Below the pieces are notes generated by a model that was given only the letters and a program-made list of their open reading frames with translations, ran no database searches and was not told the DNA's origin. Shown piece by piece: positions 15,550-22,946 of a stretch of 64,000 bases of DNA. The stretch is from Chloroflexota bacterium. Its GTDB lineage: Bacteria; Chloroflexota; Anaerolineae; Aggregatilineales; Phototrophicaceae. Each line of letters starts with the position of its first letter. The stretch's first letter is position 1. The stretch spans positions 1-64,000 of the forward strand of contig JAPPEU010000069.1 in the NCBI GenBank assembly GCA_028875245.1, read 5' to 3'. The position numbers were made by a program, and so were the translations under genes.

Positions 15550-17544
15550 ATGAGCGAACAACATAGTTTTCAAGCGGAGACGCAGCAGCTTCTCAATATT
15601 CTCATTCATTCGCTGTACACGGAGAAAGAGATCTTCCTGCGCGAGTTGATTTCGAACGCCTCGGACGCATTGAATCGGCTGCAGTTCGAGATGCTGACGA
15701 ATGACGATGTGCAGGATCCGCAAGCCGACTTGGAGATTCATATCGAATTCGATGAGGAGGCGAAGACGCTGACGGTCAGCGACACCGGCATCGGCATGAA
15801 CCGCGCTGAGATCATGGCCGGGCTGGGCACGATCGCGAAGTCAGGCGCCAAGGCCTTCATCGAGGCGATGCGGGAGCGGCCGGAGAGCGCCGCCGCCATC
15901 ATCGGGCAGTTCGGCGTCGGCTTTTACTCCGCCTTTATGGTGGCCAAGCAGGTGGATGTGATTTCGCGTTCTTTTCGGCCCGAAGACGAGGCGGTCAAGT
16001 GGTCGGCGACCGGTGGCACGAATTATACGCTGGAGACGGCAGAAAAGGATCTGCGCGGCACCGAGGTGGTGGTTCACCTCAAAGACGATGAAGAGGAATT
16101 CACGCGCGGCTTCCGTATCAAGGACATCATCCGGCGGCATTCGGATTATGTCGCCTTCCCCATTTTCGTGGGCGATGATGAAGAGCCGGCCAACAAGCAG
16201 CAGGCGATCTGGCGGCGGGCGCCGTCTGAGGTGGAGGACGAGGAATACGACAGCTTCTACCGAATGCTGACGATGGATTTCGCCGGCGCGAGCCATCACA
16301 TTCACATGCGCGCCGATGTGCCGATGCAGTTCTACGCGCTGCTTTTCATCCCCGGCAGCGGCCAGCAGAATATGTTCAGCCCGCGCAGCGAGCCCGGCTT
16401 GAAGCTTTATGCGCGCAAGGTCTTGATCGAGGAATACAATCGCGATTTGCTGCCGGAGTATCTGAGCTTCGTGCAAGGCGTGGTCGATAGCGAAGACCTG
16501 CCGCTGAGCGTCACGCGGGAGAGCATCCAGGCGACGCGGGTGATGGCCAGCTTGAAGCGGACGATCACGCGGCGGGTTCTGTCCGAGTTGAAGCGGATGG
16601 CGAAGAATGACCGCGACAAGTACCTGACGCTCTTCCAGGAATTTGGCGCCTATTTGAAACAGGGCCTGGTGATTGACACCGAGGACCGGAGCGACCTCGA
16701 GCCCTTGATGTTCTTCCAGACGACGCATGATGATGACCCGAGCGCCTTTCATACGCTGGATGACTATGTCGAGCGCATGTCGGAGAACCAGGACGACATC
16801 TATTATGTAGTGGCGGATGATTATGCCAGCGGCTCTCGCAGCCCGCATTTGGACGCTTTTCGCCAGCGCGGCATCGAGGTGCTATATTTCACCCATCCGG
16901 TCGATGCCATGCTGCCGATGGGCTTGGCCGATTTTAAGGGGCGCAAGCTGGTCAGCGTCGATTCGGCCGAGCTGGATCTGGAAGACGTCGGCGCGGCGCC
17001 CGAACAGGAAGAGTCAGCCCAGGCTGGCCTGGGATTGGACTCGCTGGCTGCTTTGACGGAGCGGGTCAAGGCGATTTTGGGGGCGCGCGTGAGCGATGTG
17101 CGCGATAGCAAGACCCTGGTGGGCAGTCCGGCGCGGCTGGTCAGCGAGGACGACAGCAGCAACCGCTATATGTACCGCATCAACCGCTTGCTGGACAAAG
17201 ATTACGAGCTGCCGGTCAAGGCGCTGGAGTTGAATCCGCGGCATCCGCTGATGCACAATCTGAGCGGCATGATCGCGGGTGGCGGCGATGCCGGGCTGAT
17301 TGACACAGTGGTGGAGCAGGTCTTTGAGACGGCGCTGCTGCAGGATGGCATCCATCCGGACCCGTCGAGCATGGCCGAGCGGCTGACGCTGCTGATGCAG
17401 GCGGCGACCGGGTCGGCGAGCGCGGATTTGGATTTCGCCGATGTGAAGACAGTGATCAGCGAGCCAGCGCCGGCGGAGACGCCGCAGATTGACTTGGGTG
17501 ATCTGGATGTGGAGGATGGTGAGGAACGGCCAACCCCACCCTAA
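15550..17544 (+). CDS. htpG: Molecular chaperone HtpG (Hsp90)
   Basis: Cytosolic ATP-dependent chaperone of 664 residues. The ATG at 15550 is preceded by GGAAGGA and begins MSEQHSFQAETQQLL, the usual start. GHKL ATPase motifs are intact: FLRELISNASDAL, DTGIGM and GQFGVGFYSAFM; the middle-domain Arg finger region (SVTRESIQATRVM) is also present. The C-terminal dimerisation part is followed by an acidic, proline-rich tail (about 640-664) that is longer than in Escherichia coli (624 residues). It stands alone; no CIRCE-type operator was seen upstream. High confidence. Confidence 0.97.
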   Translation: MSEQHSFQAETQQLLNILIHSLYTEKEIFLRELISNASDALNRLQFEMLTNDDVQDPQADLEIHIEFDEEAKTLTVSDTGIGMNRAEIMAGLGTIAKSGAKAFIEAMRERPESAAAIIGQFGVGFYSAFMVAKQVDVISRSFRPEDEAVKWSATGGTNYTLETAEKDLRGTEVVVHLKDDEEEFTRGFRIKDIIRRHSDYVAFPIFVGDDEEPANKQQAIWRRAPSEVEDEEYDSFYRMLTMDFAGASHHIHMRADVPMQFYALLFIPGSGQQNMFSPRSEPGLKLYARKVLIEEYNRDLLPEYLSFVQGVVDSEDLPLSVTRESIQATRVMASLKRTITRRVLSELKRMAKNDRDKYLTLFQEFGAYLKQGLVIDTEDRSDLEPLMFFQTTHDDDPSAFHTLDDYVERMSENQDDIYYVVADDYASGSRSPHLDAFRQRGIEVLYFTHPVDAMLPMGLADFKGRKLVSVDSAELDLEDVGAAPEQEESAQAGLGLDSLAALTERVKAILGARVSDVRDSKTLVGSPARLVSEDDSSNRYMYRINRLLDKDYELPVKALELNPRHPLMHNLSGMIAGGGDAGLIDTVVEQVFETALLQDGIHPDPSSMAERLTLLMQAATGSASADLDFADVKTVISEPAPAETPQIDLGDLDVEDGEERPTPP

Positions 17545-17547
17545 ATC

Positions 17548-17592
17548 CCTCCCGGAGGTCAGTGTCTACGCGACCCGAGGCTTCCGGGAGGG
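17548..17592. repeat. Hairpin with embedded 20-base core shared with 42189-42208
   Basis: CCCTCCCGGA ... TTCCGGGAGGG arms flank GGTCAGTGTCTACGCGACCC (17557-17576). The identical 20-base core is embedded in a different pair of arms at 42189-42208. Confidence 0.6.
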
Positions 17593-17623
17593 ACTTCGAT
17601 CGCAGTCGCGCCAAGTGTTTTTT

Positions 17624-17650
17624 GGGCGACCAGATTGGTCGCCCCTACAA
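17624..17650. repeat. Hairpin repeat A (GGGCGACCAGATTGGTCGCCC form)
   Basis: GGGCGACC AGATT GGTCGCCC is a perfect 8-base-arm hairpin followed by CTACAA, ahead of the DUF1801 gene. Confidence 0.65.
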
Positions 17651-17705
17651 ATGGCATAGGCTGATCAGCGTTCTTTTTGGCCAGCGGCGGAAGGAAGGAC
17701 GAGAC

Positions 17706-18134
17706 ATGGCGGAGAACAAGACGCAGCGCAATGACGGCGATGTGATGGCTTATCTCGAATCAGTCGAGAACAAGCGCCGGCGGGAAGATTCGCTGGTTGT
17801 GCTGAAGATGATGGAAGAGGCGACGGGCGAGCCGGCTGAAATGTGGGGGACGAGCATCGTCGGCTTCGGCAGTTATCATTACCGCTACGCCAGCGGGCGG
17901 GAAGGCGATTTTATGCTGACCGGCTTCGCGCCCCGCAAGCAGGCTCTGACGCTCTACATCATGGGCGGGCACGAGCGCTACGAAGCCCTGATGGCAAAGC
18001 TGGGCAAGCATCGAACGGGCAGCTCCTGCCTGTACATCAACAAGCTGGCGGATGTGGATCTCGATGTGCTGCGCGAGCTGATTGCGGCGTCGGTGGATTA
18101 TATGCGGAGCGCCGATCATATCGCGGGTAAATGA
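17706..18134 (+). CDS. DUF1801-domain protein
   Basis: A 142-residue soluble protein whose ATG at 17706 follows GGAAGGA. It matches DUF1801 (YdhG-like): an opening NDGDVMAYLESVENKRRRED, a WG..IVGFG.Y.Y..G core, a strand-rich centre (ALTLYIMGG) and a closing KHRTGSSCLYINKLADVDLDV. The family has a beta-sheet fold with a large hydrophobic pocket and no assigned catalytic function; members are often single genes in soil and water bacteria. Nothing in the context suggests a role here. Confidence 0.82.
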   Translation: MAENKTQRNDGDVMAYLESVENKRRREDSLVVLKMMEEATGEPAEMWGTSIVGFGSYHYRYASGREGDFMLTGFAPRKQALTLYIMGGHERYEALMAKLGKHRTGSSCLYINKLADVDLDVLRELIAASVDYMRSADHIAGK

Positions 18135-18169
18135 AAGCGGCTGGCAAGTCGCGAGCCAGGAGCATTTTT

Positions 18170-18222
18170 CACTACAGAGGAAAAGAGGAACGCACAGAGG
18201 TCACAGAGCCTTCTGTGTGCGT
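18170..18222. repeat. Repeat B, CACAGAGG type
   Basis: CACTACAGAGG, CGCACAGAGG and TCACAGAG units end with a partly complementary TTCTGTGTGCG, so the tract can fold on itself. Confidence 0.45.
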
Positions 18223-18336
18223 AACGAAATTTTCTTATAGTGAAACGCTCTGCTTTCAAGGTTGCGGAACGGCAACGGACTCGTGAGAGGCTGCGTATAG
18301 GAAAGTAGGCGCGTCAATGAGCCGGTCTTCTTTGTG

Positions 18337-18342
18337 TATAAT
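18337..18342 (+). promoter_or_regulatory. -10 element TATAAT ahead of the 18358 gene
   Basis: A perfect TATAAT, but no convincing -35 at the usual distance. It lies so close to the ATG at 18358 that the transcript would have a very short leader. Confidence 0.35.
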
Positions 18343-18357
18343 ACGGGAACGAACGAA

Positions 18358-18915
18358 ATGGAAGCCGCCGGTACTGATGCGATGGATGGATTGAAGTTAC
18401 TCGGTCAAATGGTCAAGGGCGCTGCCAAGACTGTCGAATTGCTTGGCAAAGGCATCGGTTTGACCGGACAAGCGATCAATGAAGGCTCAGTTGCAGTGAG
18501 GACAGCTATGCCGGTGACAGAATTGACTTCAGTGTTTAACACCACCGACGAGACGATTAAGTTCATCAACCAGGAATCGCCGCGGGACAGCAAGGAGATC
18601 CTCCCGCAGAGCGCGGTTTCGATGAAGACGCCCAAGACGGACGGCGCCTGGGTGCCCTGGTTTCATCCGCCGCGCTTCGCCCCCTTCAACCGCAAGCGCA
18701 TGGAAATCGTGGTTGATGATGTGCCGGTGATTTATCTCTGGCAGCGCGATGATCACATTTACTGGTGCAACCGGCTGGACAGCCAGGGCAATCCGGCCAA
18801 AGCCTACGAGGTGCCGGGCATCTCGCATGTAGGTGGGAAGCGCATGCTGGTGGTGCGGAATGATCCGGAAAATGGCTACAGCGCGTTCTTGAGCGAGAGC
18901 GTGGAGAATAAGTAG
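18358..18915 (+). CDS. Hypothetical protein with amphipathic N-terminus
   Basis: I do not recognise this 185-residue protein. The ATG at 18358 is chosen; a GTG at 18334 in frame is possible but overlaps the -10 element. Residues 10-55 (LKLLGQMVKGAAKTVELLGKG, IGLTGQAINEGSVAV) form an amphipathic Gly/Ala/Lys-rich helix. The second half is strand-rich, with many Trp/Pro/His (GAWVPWFHPPRF, VIYLWQRDDHIYWCNRLD) and a final MLVVRNDPENGYSAFLSE. No signal peptide or catalytic pattern. It may be a structural or membrane-associated protein; the gene is isolated between two repeat tracts. Confidence 0.6.
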   Translation: MEAAGTDAMDGLKLLGQMVKGAAKTVELLGKGIGLTGQAINEGSVAVRTAMPVTELTSVFNTTDETIKFINQESPRDSKEILPQSAVSMKTPKTDGAWVPWFHPPRFAPFNRKRMEIVVDDVPVIYLWQRDDHIYWCNRLDSQGNPAKAYEVPGISHVGGKRMLVVRNDPENGYSAFLSESVENK

Positions 18916-18964
18916 GGCGGCCGCGCCACCCAATTCAATTCTCCATAGCCGCTCGCAGGTCAGG

Positions 18965-19040
18965 GCTTGGCTCACCCAAAATAACGATCCCACGAAAACA
19001 AGAATCTGTAGGGGCGGGGCGGTGGCTCGCCTGTCGAATT
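18965..19040 (+). repeat. Extended repeat A element, copy 1 of 4
   Basis: CTTGGCTCAC at 18966, about 31 variable bases, then AGAATCTGTAGGGGCG (19001-19016) running into the usual hairpin. The same arrangement with 39-41 bases between the two boxes occurs at 25805, at 42309 on the reverse strand, and at 62692. Confidence 0.65.
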
Positions 19041-19135
19041 CTAAATCATTTGGACGCGGGCGACTCGCCTGCAGACGACTTCCCGGATAGGGGGTCAGCA
19101 AAGAAAGCGTTGCAGAGGCGCAGAGAGAAAACATC

Positions 19136-19522
19136 ATGATCACCACAATTGCGACAGTGACTGTCTTCGTGGAAGACCAGGAGCGGGCGAAGGCTTTCTA
19201 TACCGAGAAGCTCGGCTTTGAGTTGATCAACGACACGGAGATGTTCCCCGGCGCGGATATCCGCTGGCTGACTGTGGCGCCCAAGGGCTGCCCGACCGAG
19301 TTGACACTCTTCCCGATGGGCGGGCAGTGGGAGCATTATCGCGCGGCCATGGGCAAGCCGCAGTGCTTCACGCTGCATTGCGATGACATCATGGAAACTT
19401 ATCGCGAGCTGTCGGCGAAGGGCGTGCAGTTTCTGGGCGAGCCGCAGGTGCAGGATTGGGGCAGCTTCGCCATGCTGGTCGATTCGGAAGGCAATCAGAT
19501 TGTCCTGGGGCAGCGGGCTTAG
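19136..19522 (+). CDS. VOC (glyoxalase/dioxygenase superfamily) protein, copy 1
   Basis: A 128-residue single-module vicinal-oxygen-chelate protein: TVTVFVEDQERAKAFYTEKLGFE, then a beta-sheet core and the closing EGNQIVLGQ. The usual metal-site pattern of one His/Gln early and a Glu at the end is only partly kept (no clear first His; E in DSEGNQ near the end), so activity is uncertain. The family includes glyoxalase I, fosfomycin resistance enzymes and binding proteins. It is about 50 percent similar by eye to the next gene and clearly a tandem duplicate. Confidence 0.85.
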   Translation: MITTIATVTVFVEDQERAKAFYTEKLGFELINDTEMFPGADIRWLTVAPKGCPTELTLFPMGGQWEHYRAAMGKPQCFTLHCDDIMETYRELSAKGVQFLGEPQVQDWGSFAMLVDSEGNQIVLGQRA

Positions 19523-19567
19523 GGCTAGGCAGCGAGCCGACCGACCCAACATTAGAATTTGGGAAAC

Positions 19568-19593
19568 GGGCGACATGATATGTCGCCCCTACA
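19568..19593. repeat. Hairpin repeat A (CATGATATG centre)
   Basis: GGGCGACATGATATGTCGCC then CCTACA; near-identical to 5917-5942. It lies between the two VOC genes. Confidence 0.65.
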
Positions 19594-19619
19594 ATAATAC
19601 ACTATAGGAGAGATGGACG

Positions 19620-20003
19620 ATGATCAGCCGCGTGGGCACGGTATCGATATTTGTCGAAGATCAGGATCGGGCGAAGGCCTTTTATACCGAGAAGCTGGGC
19701 ATGGAATGCACGGCCGACAACGAACTATGGCCGGGCGCCGATTCTCGCTGGCTGTCGGTGAAGCCGGCGGGGGCGGAGACGGAGATCGTGCTCTATAAGT
19801 TTGACGACAATTGGGAGCATTACCGCTCGACTTTCCAGCAATCGCAATCATTGACGCTGCAGTGCGAGAACGTTGACGAAACCTATCGCTTGTATAAGGA
19901 AAGAGGCGTCGAGTTCCTGGGCGAGCCGGAGACGCAATTTTGGGGCCGCTTCGTGATGATGAAGGATTGCGAGGGCAATACGCTGATCCTGGTACAGGTC
20001 TAG
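19620..20003 (+). CDS. VOC superfamily protein, copy 2
   Basis: A 127-residue paralogue of the preceding VOC protein: TVSIFVEDQDRAKAFYTEKLG aligns almost residue for residue, as do LGEPE.Q.WG and the closing EGNTLILVQ. TAGGAGAG lies 8 bases before the ATG at 19620. The pncC gene starts inside its stop codon (TAGTG), which implies translational coupling of a VOC protein with an NMN amidase; the functional reason is unclear. Metal ligands are not obvious, as in copy 1. Confidence 0.85.
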   Translation: MISRVGTVSIFVEDQDRAKAFYTEKLGMECTADNELWPGADSRWLSVKPAGAETEIVLYKFDDNWEHYRSTFQQSQSLTLQCENVDETYRLYKERGVEFLGEPETQFWGRFVMMKDCEGNTLILVQV

Positions 20004-20491
20004 TGGCGCCTGACCTGGCGGACCTGTCGCGGCGCGCCGGCGCGGCTTTGATTGAGCGGGGCGGCACCGTCTGCGCGGCGGAGTCCTGCACGGGCGGGCT
20101 GGTCCTTAGCACGCTGACGGATTGCGCGGGCTCCTCGGCGTATGTCGAAGGCGGCCTGGTCACTTATTCCAATGATGCCAAAATGAAGATGCTGGGCGTG
20201 CGTGAGGAGACGCTCATAGCGTATGGCGCGGTCAGTGAAGAGACGGCGGCGGAGATGGCGCTTGGCGCGCAGACGGTCTTCAGTACGGATTTCGCCTTGA
20301 GCGTGACCGGTATCGCCGGGCCCGGCGGCGGGACGGCCGAGAAGCCGGTCGGCTTGACCTATATTGGCTTGGCGGGTCCTGCTGGGCTGCTGCGGGTGGA
20401 GCGGCGTGTTTGGGCGAGTGATCGGATGGGCAACAAGGCGGCCAGCGTTGAGGCGGCTTTGCGCTTGCTCTTGGAGGCGCTCAAGGGCTAA
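20003..20491 (+). CDS. pncC: Nicotinamide-nucleotide amidase (CinA C-terminal domain)
   Basis: A 162-residue stand-alone CinA C-terminal domain, which deamidates nicotinamide mononucleotide in pyridine-nucleotide salvage. The diagnostic CAAESCTGGL, YVEGGLVTYSN.AK, GAVSEETAAEMA and SVTGIAGPGGGT..KPVG blocks are all present. Start is the GTG at 20003, which overlaps the TAG of the upstream VOC gene by one base. The N-terminal MoaB-like domain of full CinA is absent, as in PncC. Its 3 prime end overlaps the convergent Uma2 gene by 4 bases. Confidence 0.92.
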   Translation: MAPDLADLSRRAGAALIERGGTVCAAESCTGGLVLSTLTDCAGSSAYVEGGLVTYSNDAKMKMLGVREETLIAYGAVSEETAAEMALGAQTVFSTDFALSVTGIAGPGGGTAEKPVGLTYIGLAGPAGLLRVERRVWASDRMGNKAASVEAALRLLLEALKG

Positions 20492-21075
20492 TCAACCTGA
20501 GGCTCAAACCTGATGCCGCGGTAAACCTGCGCCAGTGGCAGATTGCAATCCAAGACTTCAATCGGAACGACATCGTCCAACTTTTCGAATGATGTCGCCT
20601 GCCAGCCGGATTCGGAACGGATATTCAGTTCGGCGCAGACGCGGTGCTGGTCGATGATGAGGTAGGTTTGGATTGAGGGGACATCGAAATATAGATCCCG
20701 CTTCTCACCGTGATCATGCACCAGCGAAGATGGCGAAGAAACTTCAATTGCCAGGACAGGATTTAGCAACACGATTTCGCTAGCGCTCTCGAAACGTTCT
20801 TCGCCGCACACAGCGCACAAGTCGGGATACAAATAATGTGTTTCCTTTAACCCGGCCGACTTTACCTTCATCTCCGCAATGAACGCAGAGCATCTGGATT
20901 CATCGATTTCCAGTGCGATAAGTGTGGCCAGATTCCAGACTATCCGGTTGTGTCTGCGGTTTGCTCCTGCCATGCAGCGTACCTCGCCGTCGATGTATTC
21001 ATGTTTTTCGAAGTTCTTTTCTTCCCAGGCGAGGTATTCCTCGACGGTGAGACGCACCGGGGTTTCAACTGCCAT
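20488..21075 (-). CDS. Uma2-family (DUF820) putative endonuclease
   Basis: A 195-residue protein of the Uma2 family, with the PD-(D/E)XK-like core: opening RLTVEEYLAWEE, HEYIDGEVRCMAG, YPDLCAVCG, and LAIEVSSPSS. The acidic residues of YPD and of the IEV strand are the expected catalytic positions. Uma2 genes are massively multiplied in cyanobacteria and Chloroflexota, and their role is unknown. GAGGA lies before two consecutive ATGs; I use the second (21075), and a GTG at 21087 is also in frame. The stop overlaps the convergent pncC stop. Confidence 0.85.
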   Translation of the reverse strand: MAVETPVRLTVEEYLAWEEKNFEKHEYIDGEVRCMAGANRRHNRIVWNLATLIALEIDESRCSAFIAEMKVKSAGLKETHYLYPDLCAVCGEERFESASEIVLLNPVLAIEVSSPSSLVHDHGEKRDLYFDVPSIQTYLIIDQHRVCAELNIRSESGWQATSFEKLDDVVPIEVLDCNLPLAQVYRGIRFEPQVD

Positions 21076-21168
21076 CATGTTCCTCACATCAACTCAGAGC
21101 AGCTTAAGTATATCGCATAAACAGAAGCCTTACAGACGTCGTAGATCTCGAGCTCAATCGGCCTTCAA

Positions 21169-21642
21169 TCACCACAGATCCAGCGTGCCGCGCAGGCAGC
21201 CGAACTCGCCGATGTGATAAGAATTGTGGGCGGCGACCACGAGGATTTCGCGCATGATGCTGTGGCCGGGCTCGCCGTGGGGAATCTGCGCGCAGACATC
21301 GCGAGCCGGGTCCTGCACGATAGCGACCAGGGCAGCCTGATCGGCGCGGAAGGCGTCGATGGTTCGCCCCCAGATGGCGCTGTCCGCTTGGGCCTCCGGC
21401 GCGGGCCAATAATCAGCGGGGAAATCCAGGTACTGGTATTGCGGATTTTCGATGTAGTCGAGGATGTCGGCCTGGGCGATGCGCATGTGTTCGAGCAGAT
21501 GCCAGAAAGAATAGGGCAGGTTGGCCGGCATGGTGTTGAAATGCGCCGGCGGGAAGCCTTCAATTGCGGCTTCAAAGCTTTGATGCGCTTGCCGTTTGCT
21601 CAAGGCCTTGACGAGCTGCTGCCGAATATGCCGGTCGTTCAA
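21169..21642 (-). CDS. DinB-family (YfiT-like) protein
   Basis: A 157-residue four-helix DinB-like protein. Metal-ligand histidines are in place: H in SFWHLLEHM and the pair in AAHNSYHIGEF. The family includes metal-dependent thiol-transfer enzymes and damage-inducible proteins. The start appears to be TTG at 21642, with TAGGAG about 10 bases upstream. A two-domain DinB protein occurs later in the window (59583-60581), but the two are not close copies. Confidence 0.83.
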   Translation of the reverse strand: MNDRHIRQQLVKALSKRQAHQSFEAAIEGFPPAHFNTMPANLPYSFWHLLEHMRIAQADILDYIENPQYQYLDFPADYWPAPEAQADSAIWGRTIDAFRADQAALVAIVQDPARDVCAQIPHGEPGHSIMREILVVAAHNSYHIGEFGCLRGTLDLW

Positions 21643-21944
21643 GGGTCGTCGCTCCTAGAGATAATGCTGTTCAAATGATGGGGACATTGTAACACGATGC
21701 CTTGGTATATGAGGTTTGCCGGCGGTCGAAATGTATTTGAAAGTGTCGGCCGCAGCGTTGGGCGAGATTGACAGGCAGCGGTCTGCTGAATATGCAGTCA
21801 GGAATGACCGCCGGGCATTTCCATGCTGATCTTGGGCAAATTGGGGGCGGCGCGCGGTTATCGTCAGGCAAACGTCGATTAAGTATTGGCAGAATGACGG
21901 CAACTTGCGTTACACTGTATCTAAGTGAGTCGACAGGTCGGCGT
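21643..21944. other. Divergent intergenic region with candidate promoter
   Basis: A 302-base gap between the DinB gene and the first TPR membrane protein. TTGGCA (21886-21891), 19 bases, TACACT (21911-21916) precedes the TPR gene; the paralogous gene at 22947 also has a promoter-like pair with a 19-base spacer. Nothing else was seen. Confidence 0.35.
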
Positions 21945-22835
21945 ATGTACGATAATTATCCCAAATACGATGTGCCGCAGCAGAATCTCATCCAGCGATT
22001 TTTCTCGCAGCGCTGGAGCGCGATCATCATTGAGATCGTCATGACAATTGTGATTACAGTGGCGGCCGGCGCCGCCTTTGACTTCTTCGATCCTTTGGAT
22101 GGCGAGCGGGCGACATCCGCCGATGTGACGCCGGGCGAACGGGTCAAAGAAGATGAGGTCGAATCGGAGACGCGCGACCCGCTAGCCTTCGCGAGATCGC
22201 TGGGCATTGATTATATTGCTGCCGGGCGCATGACAGCGGCGAAAGCGATATTCGACTGGTTGATTAAGGCAGCGCCTGATGCCGGCAGCAGCTACGCCTG
22301 GCGCGGCTACGTGAATATGCAGACCCGCCAATACATCGAAGCGCAGGCGGATTATCGCAGGCTGCTTGAGCGGCGGCCGGCGGATTTCGACGGACACAAT
22401 GCCTTGTGTTGGGCTTATGGCGAATCAAAGGATTTTGCGCGCGCGAAGGCGCATTGTCAGCGCGCGCTGGAAAGCGCGGTCAGCCGGGGCGAGTTTGCGA
22501 GCGCTTTGGAGAATCGCTGCTGGCTGCAGGTTGAGATGGGCGATTATGCGGCGGCGGCGACGGATTGCCGCTTGTCGCTGTCATACGCGCCGGAATATGG
22601 GGAAGTGAATGCCTTGGCGCATTACAACCTGGGCCGCGTCCATGTCGCGCGGGGGAAGACGAGCGAGGCGCTGCCGCATTTTCGAGAGGCGCTGCGGATC
22701 GGTTCTTCGTATGCGAAGATGTATTTGGATATTGGCGAAGTATACGCTACACTAGGGCATCAGGCGGCGGCGCAGGCGAGCTTTGAGCAATATCGCCGGC
22801 TGACCGGCGGCGCTGTGTTGGCGGCGCATGGATAA
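21945..22835 (+). CDS. Membrane-anchored TPR protein
   Basis: A 296-residue protein, start ATG 21945 (AGGTCGG upstream). It opens YDNYPKYDVPQQNLIQRFFS and then has one TM segment at about 28-47 (AIIIEIVMTIVITVAAGAAF), so the rest is outside the membrane. From about 75 there are four to five TPR-like repeats (SLGIDYIAAGRMTAAKAIFDW, SYAWRGYVNMQTRQYIEA, NALCWAYGESKDFARA, ALAHYNLGRVHVARGKTSEA), a scaffold for binding proteins. The N-terminal 40 residues closely match those of the next gene, so the two are paralogues with a shared anchor. Partner unknown. Confidence 0.75.
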   Translation: MYDNYPKYDVPQQNLIQRFFSQRWSAIIIEIVMTIVITVAAGAAFDFFDPLDGERATSADVTPGERVKEDEVESETRDPLAFARSLGIDYIAAGRMTAAKAIFDWLIKAAPDAGSSYAWRGYVNMQTRQYIEAQADYRRLLERRPADFDGHNALCWAYGESKDFARAKAHCQRALESAVSRGEFASALENRCWLQVEMGDYAAAATDCRLSLSYAPEYGEVNALAHYNLGRVHVARGKTSEALPHFREALRIGSSYAKMYLDIGEVYATLGHQAAAQASFEQYRRLTGGAVLAAHG

Positions 22836-22861
22836 CGTGGGTAGCAAACTGACGAAGCAGC

Positions 22862-22892
22862 TTGACGGTTGCGCAGTCAGATGTGTTATACT
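22862..22892 (+). promoter_or_regulatory. Candidate promoter of the TPR-PPC gene
   Basis: TTGACG (22862-22867) and TATACT (22887-22892) separated by 19 bases. The spacer is longer than the usual 17 but matches that of the upstream paralogue. Confidence 0.4.
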
Positions 22893-22946
22893 AAGCGGCA
22901 AGTAGATTCGTTCAGTGGTCGGTAGCCGAAAGAACGGGGGTCAATT

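Noticed and set aside
15841-16848. Long reverse-strand frame inside htpG
   Set aside because: Antisense shadow of a certain gene; composition is not protein-like.
17545-17705. Hairpins after htpG as simple terminators
   Set aside because: They lack a T run and match the dispersed repeat family instead.
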